NCBI GenBank assembly: GCA_913056365.1
Contig: CAJXLT010000001.1
Span: 186,001-250,000 of the forward strand
Length of the DNA stretch: 64,000 nt
DNA from: an uncultured Paenibacillaceae bacterium
GTDB lineage: Bacteria > Bacillota > Bacilli > Paenibacillales > K13
Reading direction: 5' to 3'
Position 1 is the stretch's first letter. Each line of letters opens with the position of its first letter. The notes below the pieces were generated by a model that did no database searches, was not told the origin of the DNA, and saw only the letters and a list, made by a program, of their open reading frames with translations. Below are positions 1-8,277 of this stretch, piece by piece. Made by a program: the position numbers and the translations under genes.

Positions 1-2
1 TT

Positions 3-305
3 CCCGAGTACAGGGGGAAGTATATCGACGAGCTTTTGACCGCGGCAGTTCATTTCGCGGCACTGGGCGGATACGATACATACGTATCGCTGCTTGAGCC
101 AATTTTTTATCGCGCGCTGCGTATTACGTTCAAGGTGCCGATGACCAAAGTAGGAAAGGAGGTTTATTATAAAGGTGGAACGGTCATACCGGTGCTGTTC
201 CATATGAACGAGATGGTGAGCAATCTCGACCGCTACACATGGTTAAGTAAGCAATATAAGGAAGATGCACGATCTGCGTATACTGAATATTCAGACTCTG
301 TATAG
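3..305 (+). CDS. 3' end of an unidentified protein (partial)
   Basis: The frame is open from the first complete codon at the window edge to a TAG at 303-305, so this is the last ~100 residues of a longer gene whose start lies outside. The segment holds no signal peptide or transmembrane stretch. It has a run (FKVPMTKVGKEVYYKGGTVI) that loosely recalls the C-terminal strand region of GNAT-type N-acyltransferases, but this is only an impression and I do not assign a function. A TTG at 36 is in frame but has no ribosome site, so it is not taken as a start. The gene precedes the chemotaxis receptor gene by about 60 bases. Confidence 0.55.
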   Translation, partial: PEYRGKYIDELLTAAVHFAALGGYDTYVSLLEPIFYRALRITFKVPMTKVGKEVYYKGGTVIPVLFHMNEMVSNLDRYTWLSKQYKEDARSAYTEYSDSV

Positions 306-365
306 CCTATTATGTTGGAGTTTGGCTTTCCCGCATTGCAAATATGAAGAAAGAGAGCGAATACA

Positions 366-1880
366 ATGGATAATGCTACGTTGGTGCTACAAAAAAGAAA
401 CCGTCTGTTCGTCAAGATACTATGGGGCATGCTCGCGCTAGGGATTGTTGTCGATCTGGCAGCGGGGCTGCCAGTGACGATTATTCTGACTCTGGCAGGG
501 ACAGGGACAGCCTTATGCGGCCTGACGACTTTCCTTACATACCGTGAAATATGGACGGTGTATATTAAATACTTGGTCCCTTGCATTCTTATGCTTATTA
601 CGGTGATGCTGATTGTGATGGACCCGAAGCCGATCACGAGTACGTACTTTCTCGTCTATGTCAACATCGCCTTGATGACATTGTATGCTAACTATCGAGC
701 TATTCTGTTCACGGGATTGCTTGGTCTAGCGGTAAGCACGTATTTGTTCATGGAGGAATCATTGCGAAATGTGTTGTTTCCGAATGAATCCTTATTGTAC
801 TTATACCTGTACTTACTCTTCTTCACTGGAGCGCTTGCTTTCTCTGCGCGGTTCAGCGAACAGTTGCAGGAAAGCGTGAACCGAGAGAAGCAGGATGCGT
901 TTCAGGCGAAGGAAGTAGCGGATCGGCTGATCGAGAAGCTGAAGTCCTCCATCCTGCTGCTCAACACCTTCAGCACGGAACAGCGGAGCGATATCCAGCA
1001 GACGGGACAAATCTCAAGGACTGTGACTCAGACATTCACAGAGATGGCAAGGGCAATCGAGACACAGACTGCGCATATCGTAGGAGTGTCTGAAACCGTC
1101 GGCGGCGTAGAGCAGCTGGTCACGAATTTGGCGAATAAGGCGGAAGAGCTCCAACAGAACAGCGCACAGACATCCGCATTAACGCATCAAGGGCAGAATC
1201 AGATTATGCAGCTTACAGACGATGCGGGACATGCGAGGACCGTTATCCAGCAAACAGTAGAAGAAATGGGTGAATTGAATGCGCAGAATGACCGAGTTAG
1301 CACGATCGTAAGTACAATCTCTGAAATATCTGAACAGACACACTTGTTGTCGTTGAATGCAGCGATTGAAGCGGCGAGAGCTGGCGAGCAAGGTCAAGGC
1401 TTCGCAGTCGTAGCCGGCGAAGTGCGCAAGCTGGCAGACCGCGCACGGATAGCGACAGAGGAAATCGAAGCTATCCTGAGCCATATTCGCAGATTGATTA
1501 TCTCTGTGCATGAGCGTATTCAAATAGGCGAGCAAGCGGTTGCTGGCAGTCACGGCAGTGCCGAGCAAGTGAAATCGATTATCGAACAGATTGCATCCAA
1601 CATGGACGCTGTGAAGGTCTCCTCGGATGTAGTAGATAATTCTGCCGTTAAGATACGCGGCGAGTACGCCTCGATACTGGAAAATATGGAGCAGGTTGCT
1701 GCTTCGACGGAAGAAGGCAGCGCCTCGATTCGAGAAGTTAGTGCAAGCATGGAAAATCAAGATATGAAGATTCATCGTATCGTGGAAGCCTATGACCAGC
1801 TAGATGCTCTCGTTCAAGAACTGAGACATTCAGTAGAGGGCGTTCATACCGGGCGTGTGGGGAGCAGTGTACGTCGATAG
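366..1880 (+). CDS. Methyl-accepting chemotaxis protein, polytopic sensor type
   Basis: A 504-residue chemoreceptor-like protein that would signal to the CheA/CheW complex at the membrane. Roughly residues 15-165 are hydrophobic and can form about six membrane helices, in place of the usual two helices with an extracellular domain. From about 170 to the end it is helical, and the conserved receptor hairpin tip is seen around residues 315-360 ([20 protein letters not shown] followed by [18 protein letters not shown]). No HAMP domain is obvious. The ATG at 366 has only a weak purine-rich site (AAGAAAGAGAG). It ends at a strong bidirectional terminator shared with the convergent response regulator. 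The ligand is unknown; the membrane domain suggests sensing within or near the lipid bilayer, which is inference. Confidence 0.9.
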   Translation: MDNATLVLQKRNRLFVKILWGMLALGIVVDLAAGLPVTIILTLAGTGTALCGLTTFLTYREIWTVYIKYLVPCILMLITVMLIVMDPKPITSTYFLVYVNIALMTLYANYRAILFTGLLGLAVSTYLFMEESLRNVLFPNESLLYLYLYLLFFTGALAFSARFSEQLQESVNREKQDAFQAKEVADRLIEKLKSSILLLNTFSTEQRSDIQQTGQISRTVTQTFTEMARAIETQTAHIVGVSETVGGVEQLVTNLANKAEELQQNSAQTSALTHQGQNQIMQLTDDAGHARTVIQQTVEEMGELNAQNDRVSTIVSTISEISEQTHLLSLNAAIEAARAGEQGQGFAVVAGEVRKLADRARIATEEIEAILSHIRRLIISVHERIQIGEQAVAGSHGSAEQVKSIIEQIASNMDAVKVSSDVVDNSAVKIRGEYASILENMEQVAASTEEGSASIREVSASMENQDMKIHRIVEAYDQLDALVQELRHSVEGVHTGRVGSSVRR

Positions 1881-1907
1881 CTGCTTCTTCAGACAGTCAT
1901 ATATGGT

Positions 1908-1945
1908 GAGGCCGTCCCCTGATTGAGAAGGATAGGGACGGCCTC
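1908..1945. terminator. Bidirectional rho-independent terminator
   Basis: A perfect 12-bp stem (GAGGCCGTCCCT at 1908-1919 with AGGGACGGCCTC at 1934-1945) lies between convergent genes ending at 1880 (+) and 1954 (-). The 14-base loop and its position suit termination from both sides, although the T-tract is weak on the plus strand. Confidence 0.8.
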
Positions 1946-1953
1946 TGCTGCGT

Positions 1954-2595
1954 TTAAGAAGATACATGCAATTCCTCCATGCGTTCTAGCTTCCCTACAG
2001 CCTCCTTGCAGCTGCGGGCATGCAATTTTTTTAACATAGAGTTCACTTGATTTTTCAACGTTCTCTCTGACTTCATTAATTTGCGTGAAATTTGTGTTAA
2101 TGTCATCCCTTCTCTAACCAGATCAAAGATCATACGTTCAGCTGCTGTGAGTGCCTTCAACCTCTCTTCCCTCTTCAACCGCAAGTAATCCTTCAACAAA
2201 GCTTCCATTGGCGAATTAGCGCGGATGCATGAGCGAATGATGTGAGGCAGGTCTCGAAAGCTGTCTCTGTATGCGTAATGAATAGCTCCCGCCAGAAAGC
2301 ATTGTTGGATCACATGCTCTTCTTGGAGTGCAGAGAATACTAAAAGTTTGACTGGTTTTGATGTTGCCATGCCGGCAATTTCCGCAATCGCTTGCACGCC
2401 TTCCTTCCAGCTTCCATCCATCAGTTGAACATCCAGAACGACAATGTCCGGCAAAATTGCTTTGGCCGCTTGCAGTGCTTGCTCATGAGAAGTAACTGCT
2501 CCTACGATGAGAAAATCATGCTCGTCATTAAGATAGGCGGTCATCAGCTTGAGCCATTCTGGGTTGTCCTGCACGACCAGGATGGTAGTGCCCAA
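1954..2595 (-). CDS. NarL/LuxR-family response regulator, atypical receiver
   Basis: A 213-residue two-domain regulator. The N-terminal receiver (about 1-125) keeps the phospho-acceptor Asp (VVLDVQ) and the Ser/Thr switch position (LLVFSA). However, the acidic pair near the N-terminus reads QDN instead of DD, and the usual receiver Lys is Arg (HYAYRD). The C-terminal ~65 residues form a LuxR-type helix-turn-helix (LTAAERMIFDLVREGMTLTQ). The start is a TTG chosen because a GGGGGG ribosome site lies 6 bases upstream. It faces away from the aminotransferase operon, and a sigma-A-like promoter for it lies in the same intergenic region. No partner histidine kinase is adjacent. It is a natural candidate to bind the bipartite element upstream of 2901; that is inference. 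Confidence 0.85.
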   Translation of the reverse strand: MGTTILVVQDNPEWLKLMTAYLNDEHDFLIVGAVTSHEQALQAAKAILPDIVVLDVQLMDGSWKEGVQAIAEIAGMATSKPVKLLVFSALQEEHVIQQCFLAGAIHYAYRDSFRDLPHIIRSCIRANSPMEALLKDYLRLKREERLKALTAAERMIFDLVREGMTLTQISRKLMKSERTLKNQVNSMLKKLHARSCKEAVGKLERMEELHVSS

Positions 2596-2652
2596 TATTA
2601 TTTCCCCCCTTTATCTAGTGAAGTTTCATAGGATTACAACGGATGTACCCCT

Positions 2653-2681
2653 ACTATAATAGATGAACAGTGCAGTGGCAA
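2653..2681 (-). promoter_or_regulatory. Sigma-A-like promoter for the response regulator gene
   Basis: Read on the minus strand, TTGCCA (2681-2676) is followed after exactly 17 bases by TATAGT (2658-2653). The TTG start codon of the regulator is about 58 bases further on, so a normal leader with the GGGGGG ribosome site would result. Confidence 0.5.
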
Positions 2682-2729
2682 TCGTTCACGAAGAAATTAG
2701 TACCCATTAACAGAAAAGTCACAAATAAT

Positions 2730-2776
2730 TTAGAACTGTCAATGCGTAACTAGTTTTTCTATATTTAAATTGTCGA
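2730..2776 (+). promoter_or_regulatory. Bipartite shared promoter/operator element, copy 1
   Basis: TTAGAACTGT (2730-2739), then 17 bases, then TTCTATATTTAAATTGTCGA (2757-2776). The same two blocks with the same 17-base gap occur at 13364-13410 before the UbiA/glycosyltransferase operon. Here the element lies 125 bases before the start codon of the aminotransferase gene. The AT-rich second block probably contains the -10 region and the first block an activator site or -35 region. No other copy was seen in this window. Confidence 0.65.
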
Positions 2777-2900
2777 AGCGGAACAGTTGTCCGATTGTCA
2801 TGAAGTAAATAGGGGGGAGGGCAGTTCGCGACTTAAACGTTTACTTTGCTAAACCTTAGTTGTCTCATAATTTCCTGACCAGCAGACTGGAGGAGTAATC

Positions 2901-4313
2901 ATGCAAATCGCGCAAGACAACCAATTGTTAACTGTTGCTGATGCGGATGCGATGAGCGAAGAGGAAAATCTACGCCTATTCAAGAAGCATATCGGTCATA
3001 ATCTGGGGAAGATGCTGTCAATGCTTGGCTTCGCCGATACCATCCCGGTACGAGCGGAAGGTATGCATATAACGATGAATGACGGACGGGATATTCTGGA
3101 TATGACCGGCCATGTAGGTGTGCTTGTAGCCGGTCACAATCATCCGCGCATCATTGAAGCGCGACGCAAGTGGGGGGAACGGCAAGGGCTGGAGACGTGG
3201 AAGTTCTTCCCTTCACCGTATCAGGGCGCTCTATGTCACAATCTGTCACTGTTGTTTCCAGAGGATCTGGAAATTGTCTTCTTCTGCAATAGCGGGGCGG
3301 AAGCGAATGAAGGGGCGATGAAGCTAGCACAGAAGTATGCTGGGCAAGACCGCAAGCTGGTCGCTTACACGGATATTTCCTTCCATGGCAAAACTCATGC
3401 GACCTTGACGGTATCGGGCTCCGAACAGCATCAGAATCATCATTTCAACAAGCTTGAGAATTGTCATATGGTTAAGTACGGAGATATCGGGGAGCTGCGT
3501 CAGCTCGTCGAATCGAATGTGGATCGCAAAGGGGTGAGCAAGGTCGGCACCTTCATCGTAGAGGCGATACGCACAGAAGGAGTGGTCAAGCCGGACAGCC
3601 TTTACTTTCGTCAGGTTCGAGAGTTGTGCGATCAGTATGACATCGTACTCATATTCGATGAAATTTATACCGGCTTCGGACGCACGGGGAAGATGTTCGC
3701 GTTCGAGCATCACGGTGTCTGTCCGGATATTTGTACGTTCTCGAAAGCATTCGGCGGTGGGAAAGCGACGTTCGCTGCCTTTATCACCCGACCGACTATT
3801 TACAACAAAGCATATGCCAAGATGAATGAAGCGACCTTGCATTCGACGACTTATAACGGATACGGGGAGGAGATTGTCACCTCGCTAGAGGTGCTGAACA
3901 TTATTCAAGACGAGCGACTAGTGGACAATTCGGCAGAGGTTGGCGGTTATTTGCTGCAACGCTTGCAGGAAGTGCAAAGGGAGTATCCAGAATTAGTAGC
4001 GGACGTACGCGGCGTCGGTCTCTTATGCTGCATCAAGTTCAAGTCGAAAACCGAGAAGCTGCTGCGCATGGTGTCCGGTACTGGTTCAGAAGCAATGGAG
4101 AAATTTATAACCGGTGCGATCATTACGAAGCTGTTCCAAGATCACAATATATTAACCTTTACGCCTCCGCACGATGCTGCGCAATTGCTTGTTACACCAA
4201 GTCTTATTATTCGCAAGGAGCATGTCGATCAATTCGTTGAGGCATTAAAGCAGGTGCTTGGCAGCAATCTGTGGACGGTCGGGTTTAGTTATATGAAGAA
4301 GTTGAAGGGATAA
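2901..4313 (+). CDS. Class III pyridoxal-phosphate aminotransferase
   Basis: A 470-residue fold-type I, class III aminotransferase, a family that moves amino groups from amines or omega-amino acids to 2-oxo acids. Visible landmarks are the cofactor-binding GAEANEGAMK, the Asp of the pyridine-nitrogen contact (IVLIFDEIYTGFGRTG) and the Schiff-base Lys (TFSKAFGGG). The overall look is closest to diaminobutyrate-2-oxoglutarate or related omega-aminotransferases; the substrate cannot be read from sequence. The ATG at 2901 has a strong GGAGGAG site. It is the first gene of the seven-gene peptide operon and lies 10 bases before the EEP gene. Placement with a small Cys-rich peptide and exporter suggests it supplies an amino-modified building block, which is inference. 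Confidence 0.9.
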   Translation: MQIAQDNQLLTVADADAMSEEENLRLFKKHIGHNLGKMLSMLGFADTIPVRAEGMHITMNDGRDILDMTGHVGVLVAGHNHPRIIEARRKWGERQGLETWKFFPSPYQGALCHNLSLLFPEDLEIVFFCNSGAEANEGAMKLAQKYAGQDRKLVAYTDISFHGKTHATLTVSGSEQHQNHHFNKLENCHMVKYGDIGELRQLVESNVDRKGVSKVGTFIVEAIRTEGVVKPDSLYFRQVRELCDQYDIVLIFDEIYTGFGRTGKMFAFEHHGVCPDICTFSKAFGGGKATFAAFITRPTIYNKAYAKMNEATLHSTTYNGYGEEIVTSLEVLNIIQDERLVDNSAEVGGYLLQRLQEVQREYPELVADVRGVGLLCCIKFKSKTEKLLRMVSGTGSEAMEKFITGAIITKLFQDHNILTFTPPHDAAQLLVTPSLIIRKEHVDQFVEALKQVLGSNLWTVGFSYMKKLKG

Positions 4314-4323
4314 GGAGTCCATT

Positions 4324-5364
4324 ATGCAGGTTAACAGAGAGAGAAGTGCTGCGACGGCGAACGGGCTAGTCCGTGTCTTCGCAAATTGGAGACATCCTGT
4401 TGCCGCCACCATACTGGTTCTTTCATTGATAGTGGAACTGTGGATTATCGGGAAGTATGCGTGGTGGAACGTAGCAGCCAGTGTGCCGCCCATGCTCTTG
4501 ACGCTGCTTCCGCTTGCCATGCTATTGCTCGCTATTCGAGCGCGGAGGAAGTGGATATTCGTCATCTATTCGTTGCTTATGCTCCTCCTATGGTTTCCGA
4601 GAATGGATATTAACTTGGCAGCACCGATCAATGCGTTGAATAGCTCGGAAGCTTCTGGATTGAAGGTGCTGTCCTGGAATACGGAATTTTGGGATGAATC
4701 GGATCAAATCGACATGTACGAGTTCCTGCGCAGTGAGGAACAAGATATATATATCCTGAGCGAGTATGAATATAACGATAATTGGCAGCCGTTATTGATT
4801 GACCGCTACGATGAGATTGTCGCGAACTTCCCTGGCTACTATGTGACGACGGAATATGAATTCGTCATCATAAGCAAATTCCCAGTGCTCGACTATGAGC
4901 TGGGAGCGTCTAAGCAAGTGCTGATGGCAAGGCTGCAAGTGGATGAGCAAGAGCTTGTCATTGTGGATGTGCACTTGCGCCCGCATGTGGATCTTGGCAA
5001 TAGTATGATATCCCCAGTATTTTGGGACTATGTATACGAGAGGCATGAACGTCGCCTACAAGGGTTTGAAGAAATCAAGCGCTATGTGGAGCGGGAACAT
5101 GACCGCCCGGTCATCGTGACTGGGGATTTCAATACGACTGTGCTGATGACCGATCTGGGTGAAATGACGGGCTCCTTGCACGATGCGGCTCGTTATTCCG
5201 ACGAATTGTTCCCGACGACATGGATGCGTCCGGACGGACGCTTCTGGTGGCGGATTGATCATTTTCTGTACAACGATCATATCAAGGTGCATTCGTATGA
5301 TACGGTTCATGATGTTAGGGTATCGGATCATAAGGCACTGGTCGTGAACCTTGACTTGAAGTGA
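4324..5364 (+). CDS. Membrane-anchored endonuclease/exonuclease/phosphatase-fold enzyme
   Basis: A 346-residue protein with about three N-terminal membrane helices (about 22-100) followed by an EEP (DNase I-like) domain from about residue 112. Catalytic landmarks are present: LSWNTEFW, the metal-binding Glu (IYILSEYEY), VDVHLRPH, VTGDFNTT, WRIDHFLYND and VSDHKALV. EEP enzymes are Mg-dependent phosphodiesterases or phosphatases acting on nucleic acids, sphingolipids or inositol phosphates. The membrane anchor points to a lipid or extracytoplasmic substrate, but this is not proven. Its close paralogue at 18710-19753 ends the second operon driven by the same promoter element. The ribosome site AAGGAG overlaps the end of the aminotransferase gene. 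Confidence 0.88.
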   Translation: MQVNRERSAATANGLVRVFANWRHPVAATILVLSLIVELWIIGKYAWWNVAASVPPMLLTLLPLAMLLLAIRARRKWIFVIYSLLMLLLWFPRMDINLAAPINALNSSEASGLKVLSWNTEFWDESDQIDMYEFLRSEEQDIYILSEYEYNDNWQPLLIDRYDEIVANFPGYYVTTEYEFVIISKFPVLDYELGASKQVLMARLQVDEQELVIVDVHLRPHVDLGNSMISPVFWDYVYERHERRLQGFEEIKRYVEREHDRPVIVTGDFNTTVLMTDLGEMTGSLHDAARYSDELFPTTWMRPDGRFWWRIDHFLYNDHIKVHSYDTVHDVRVSDHKALVVNLDLK

Positions 5365-5439
5365 CAAGTTATACATTCTAATTGGCGTCACGTCAGACGA
5401 CTGGCAGCCTGCTTGCTCCGAATAGAGGGAGGTAGGTGT

Positions 5440-5736
5440 ATGAGATATGATGCGGTCTTTTTCGAAGAGAGGCTTAGGAACCATAAGCTCACAGTCAGAG
5501 AAGTGGAAGTGACGACCTATTGGATTATGGATTACACGTATAAGGAAATTGCCGATCAGCTTATCATTAGCCACTACACGGTTCGAGCGTATATTCGAAG
5601 TATAAACCGCAAGCTTGGCGTGAATTCCAAGGCATCCTTAATTCTGCTTCTGCTGAATGACGGGGGACCGTCGGTTACAGGGGAGGAGCTGCAAACTAGA
5701 ACAGCTGTGGGATGTCCCCATTGCCAATCAGGATGA
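5440..5736 (+). CDS. Small LuxR-type HTH transcription factor
   Basis: A 98-residue protein whose first ~65 residues form a LuxR/GerE helix-turn-helix (LTVREVEVTTYWIMDYTYKE then IADQLIISHYTVRAYIRSI). It has no receiver or sensory domain, so it is a GerE-like stand-alone DNA-binding protein. The last ~30 residues are not conserved in type and end with a CPHC motif. The ATG at 5440 is preferred over a TTG 27 bases upstream because GAGGGAGGT lies 6 bases before it. Its position directly before the peptide gene inside the operon suggests autoregulation or control of the peptide, which is inference. Confidence 0.8.
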   Translation: MRYDAVFFEERLRNHKLTVREVEVTTYWIMDYTYKEIADQLIISHYTVRAYIRSINRKLGVNSKASLILLLLNDGGPSVTGEELQTRTAVGCPHCQSG

Positions 5737-5784
5737 TACAATCAAATTGCGAACAAATCTTCATGCGTGAAGGAGGTGGAATTA

Positions 5785-5973
5785 ATGCCACAATACGGAC
5801 CTGTGTTCAATTGCTATGGCGGAAGTACTGCGAGTACTACGTACTCCAGTCCATACTGCTCCTGGTACTTGTGTGATGATGTTGGCCCATACAAGAGCCG
5901 CAGAATCGACTATACGTATACTTGTACGAATGGCGGCGGAGGCAGCGGTTCCTTCCAAGTAGGCTGCTGCTAA
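5785..5973 (+). CDS. 62-residue Cys/Tyr/Gly-rich peptide, candidate precursor
   Basis: I recognise no family. The product has six Cys (positions 10, 25, 30, 47, 61 and 62, ending in a CC pair), eight Tyr, and a Gly/Ser-rich stretch (NGGGGSGS) near the end. There is no signal peptide and no clear double-glycine leader. The ATG at 5785 follows AAGGAGGTGG at an ideal distance; a GTG 18 bases upstream lies before that site and is rejected. The gene is followed by a hairpin and then by thioredoxin-like, ABC transporter and thioredoxin-like genes, the layout expected for a precursor peptide with its processing and export genes. Six Cys suit three disulfides or thioether crosslinks. A structural coat-type peptide is an alternative. 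Confidence 0.75.
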   Translation: MPQYGPVFNCYGGSTASTTYSSPYCSWYLCDDVGPYKSRRIDYTYTCTNGGGGSGSFQVGCC

Positions 5974-5981
5974 GCACCGAA

Positions 5982-6014
5982 GGCGCATTCTTCCATGCTC
6001 GGGAGGATGCGTCC
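5982..6014 (+). terminator. Attenuator hairpin after the peptide gene
   Basis: GGCGCATTCTTCC (5982-5994) can pair with GGAGGATGCGTCC (6002-6014) with one bulge and a 7-base loop, followed by a pyrimidine-rich TCTCTTTAT tail. It lies 8 bases after the peptide stop and before the next gene of the same operon, so partial termination that keeps the peptide in excess is likely. Confidence 0.6.
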
Positions 6015-6046
6015 TCTCTTTATATTGATAAGTTGGGAGGGTGTGT

Positions 6047-6499
6047 ATGAAGGAGACATTACCGGATCATATGAAATTTCTTCGCACGTATAAGGAAGTG
6101 AAGGTTGGCGACCGCCTTCCGCACGTATCGGCAACGGAACGAACAGCAGGACCGAGCTTGCCTGATTGCATTCAGGGGCATTTGCTGCTGATAGTTGTCA
6201 GTGTACAGTGTGAGATCTGTTATGATGCCCTCCGTGAGCTATACGCTTTTTTGGATGAGAGGCCGCATGCCAATGCCGTGATCCTGCTTGATGGAGATGA
6301 GCCAGCATGGGAAACGCTAAGTGAGCAGTTTGCTGGTAGAGCACGTGTGTTCCAGAAGTCGAAGGAAGCACTGCTCCAGGAGCTAGGCACTAGAGGAGTC
6401 CCTTGGGGCTATGGCATTAGTGGTGATGGTTACGTGCGAGTCAGTCTTCCGTGCTCCAGACCTGAAGATTTCGAGCAATTGACGCTCGTACTGGAATGA
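6047..6499 (+). CDS. Thioredoxin-like protein with CEIC motif
   Basis: A 150-residue protein with a probable thioredoxin/TlpA-like fold. A hydrophobic strand (HLLLIVVSV) leads straight into a CxxC motif (CEIC, Cys 55 and 58), and the later GVPWGYGIS resembles the cis-Pro region of thioredoxins. No signal peptide or anchor is present, so it should act in the cytoplasm or with the exporter. ATG at 6047 follows GGGAGG; an in-frame GTG at 6041 sits too close to it. It overlaps the ABC transporter gene by ATGA, showing translational coupling. Together with the second CxxC protein at 8264 it suggests thiol handling of the Cys-rich peptide, which is inference. Confidence 0.75.
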   Translation: MKETLPDHMKFLRTYKEVKVGDRLPHVSATERTAGPSLPDCIQGHLLLIVVSVQCEICYDALRELYAFLDERPHANAVILLDGDEPAWETLSEQFAGRARVFQKSKEALLQELGTRGVPWGYGISGDGYVRVSLPCSRPEDFEQLTLVLE

Positions 6500-8277
6500 A
6501 CATGCGTTGGGGAACAGTGAAGCAGGCAGTTCCGCTTCTCCTTGAGCTGTCTAGGCGCTCGGGTGCTGCTGTGTTGGCGATTATCCTTCTCCTGCTGGCA
6601 AGTCCAATACTGAATTGGGCGACTGTGATGCTGACGAAGTATTTCATCGATGCCTTGACCGGCGATGAGCTGCGCCCGATGCTGGTGTTGGCGGGGGCTA
6701 TGGGTGCTGTCGCTATTGCTGTGGCGCTTGTTAGCCGGTTGCAGAGCTTCACGGGAGACAGGCTCTCACTCGATATCATGTTCAGGATGGAAGAGTATTT
6801 GCTGACGATGATGAAGCCGCTTCACATTACGAAGCTAGAGACACCGCAATTCCAGCAGGATCTTCATATATTGAAGAACAGCTTGTTCAAGATCAATTCC
6901 TTCATCCAATCGGGATTGAATCTCTTGCATCAGCTTCTTCTTATCGTCGTCTACACGATCATGCTGCTGCCGTATAGCGTAATGGCTTCGGTCATCGTAT
7001 TTATCTGCTCATTGACAGCACTGCTGCAAGTATGGAAGCAGACGGTTCGTCAGGAACGAATGTTCCAAGCCATATCCCAGAATGAGATGGAAGCACGTCA
7101 TTTGAATGAGCTGATCCTGCAGCCTGCCGCGCAGAAGGAAATGCTAGTGTACGCTACTAAGCCATACTTGATCGATAAGTGGAGACGAGCGGCGCATTAC
7201 GTCTTGCAGGTCAAAAGCCAGTTTCTGAAAAAGGATTTGTCATGGGAGCTTATCGTCGAGAGCGTACAGCCGATCGGCTTTTTCGTCATTCAGCTAATCT
7301 TGCTGCCCAAGCTGGCTGCTCAGCAAATGACGGTCGGGGACTATGTGGCGATGAGTGGTGCAGTCGGTTACTTGGCTGCCAGTTGGAAAACAATGTTTCA
7401 TTCCATTGCCCCGTTCAAGGGTATGCAGCTATTTGTTCAGCGATTCATTCACTTTCGAGACACGTACTTCCCGCAAGGGGATGAACCAGGGAAGCGACTA
7501 GATAAGCTGCACAGTGTGGAGCTGAATCGACTTGATTTCACTTACCCGACTGGCGGACAGCTCGTCTTGCAACAAATTCAAATCCGTATACAAAGGGGGG
7601 AAATGATAGCTTTAGTAGGCGAGAACGGTTCAGGCAAGTCAACCTTGGCCAAAGTCATTGCAGGATTGCATGAAGTAGAACGGGGACAAGTATTCGTCAA
7701 TGGAGTCGATCTGTGCAACATCGATCGCACAGGCTTCTACTCCCGCCTAGCTATAGTGAATCAAGATTATATGCGCTATCCGTTCAGTGTGTATGAGAAT
7801 ATTGCGCTGGCACCTCGAACAGAGGATAGTCAGTCGATGGATGCGTTACTTCGGAAGTATCCGAAGCTCGTCCCTGCACAACTTCGGGAGCGCCTCGATA
7901 CGGTGCTTGGTTATCAATACCTGAACGCCAAGCAGTTGTCTGGCGGACAATGGCAGCGCATCGCTATAGCACGTGCCTTGTATAAGAAGGCAGAGCTGTT
8001 AGTACTAGATGAAGCGACTGCCGAATTAGACCCTAGACTTGAAATACCGCTGATTGAACAGCTGCGCAGCCAACGGCGGCAACAGATGACCGTGATTGTC
8101 ACCCACAATATGCATGTGGCCAAGCTCGCAGATCGCATCTACGTGCTTCATGAGGGCATGATTGCAGAATCAGGCAGTCATGGAACCTTGCTACAACAGC
8201 AAGGTCACTATTCGGCAATGTGGGAGCAGAGCAATGAATCCAAGAAGAAAGGAGATGCTGAACATGTCTTTGCCTGA
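6496..8277 (+). CDS. ABC exporter, fused permease and ATPase
   Basis: A 593-residue half-transporter. Residues 1-330 form about six membrane helices and the rest is the nucleotide-binding domain: Walker A GENGSGKS near residue 376, signature LSGGQ near 480, Walker B ELLVLDEAT near 503 and the H-loop VTHN near 534. It would act as a homodimeric exporter powered by ATP. There is no N-terminal C39 peptidase domain, so it cannot itself cleave a double-glycine leader. Overlap with the upstream thioredoxin-like gene (ATGA) and with the downstream one (14 bases) ties the three together. The likely cargo is the Cys-rich peptide at 5785. Confidence 0.92.
   Translation: MNMRWGTVKQAVPLLLELSRRSGAAVLAIILLLLASPILNWATVMLTKYFIDALTGDELRPMLVLAGAMGAVAIAVALVSRLQSFTGDRLSLDIMFRMEEYLLTMMKPLHITKLETPQFQQDLHILKNSLFKINSFIQSGLNLLHQLLLIVVYTIMLLPYSVMASVIVFICSLTALLQVWKQTVRQERMFQAISQNEMEARHLNELILQPAAQKEMLVYATKPYLIDKWRRAAHYVLQVKSQFLKKDLSWELIVESVQPIGFFVIQLILLPKLAAQQMTVGDYVAMSGAVGYLAASWKTMFHSIAPFKGMQLFVQRFIHFRDTYFPQGDEPGKRLDKLHSVELNRLDFTYPTGGQLVLQQIQIRIQRGEMIALVGENGSGKSTLAKVIAGLHEVERGQVFVNGVDLCNIDRTGFYSRLAIVNQDYMRYPFSVYENIALAPRTEDSQSMDALLRKYPKLVPAQLRERLDTVLGYQYLNAKQLSGGQWQRIAIARALYKKAELLVLDEATAELDPRLEIPLIEQLRSQRRQQMTVIVTHNMHVAKLADRIYVLHEGMIAESGSHGTLLQQQGHYSAMWEQSNESKKKGDAEHVFA

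Noticed and set aside
5794-5823. Double-glycine (CYGG) in the peptide as a leader cleavage site
   Set aside because: It lies only 13 residues from the start, lacks the usual upstream hydrophobic pattern, and the ABC exporter has no C39 peptidase domain.
5785-5973. AgrD-like signalling peptide
   Set aside because: No AgrB-type membrane protease or AgrC/A pair nearby, and the Cys count and length do not fit.
5782-5988. Minus-strand frame opposite the Cys-rich peptide gene
   Set aside because: It has no start signals; the plus-strand frame has an ideal ribosome site and proper operon position.
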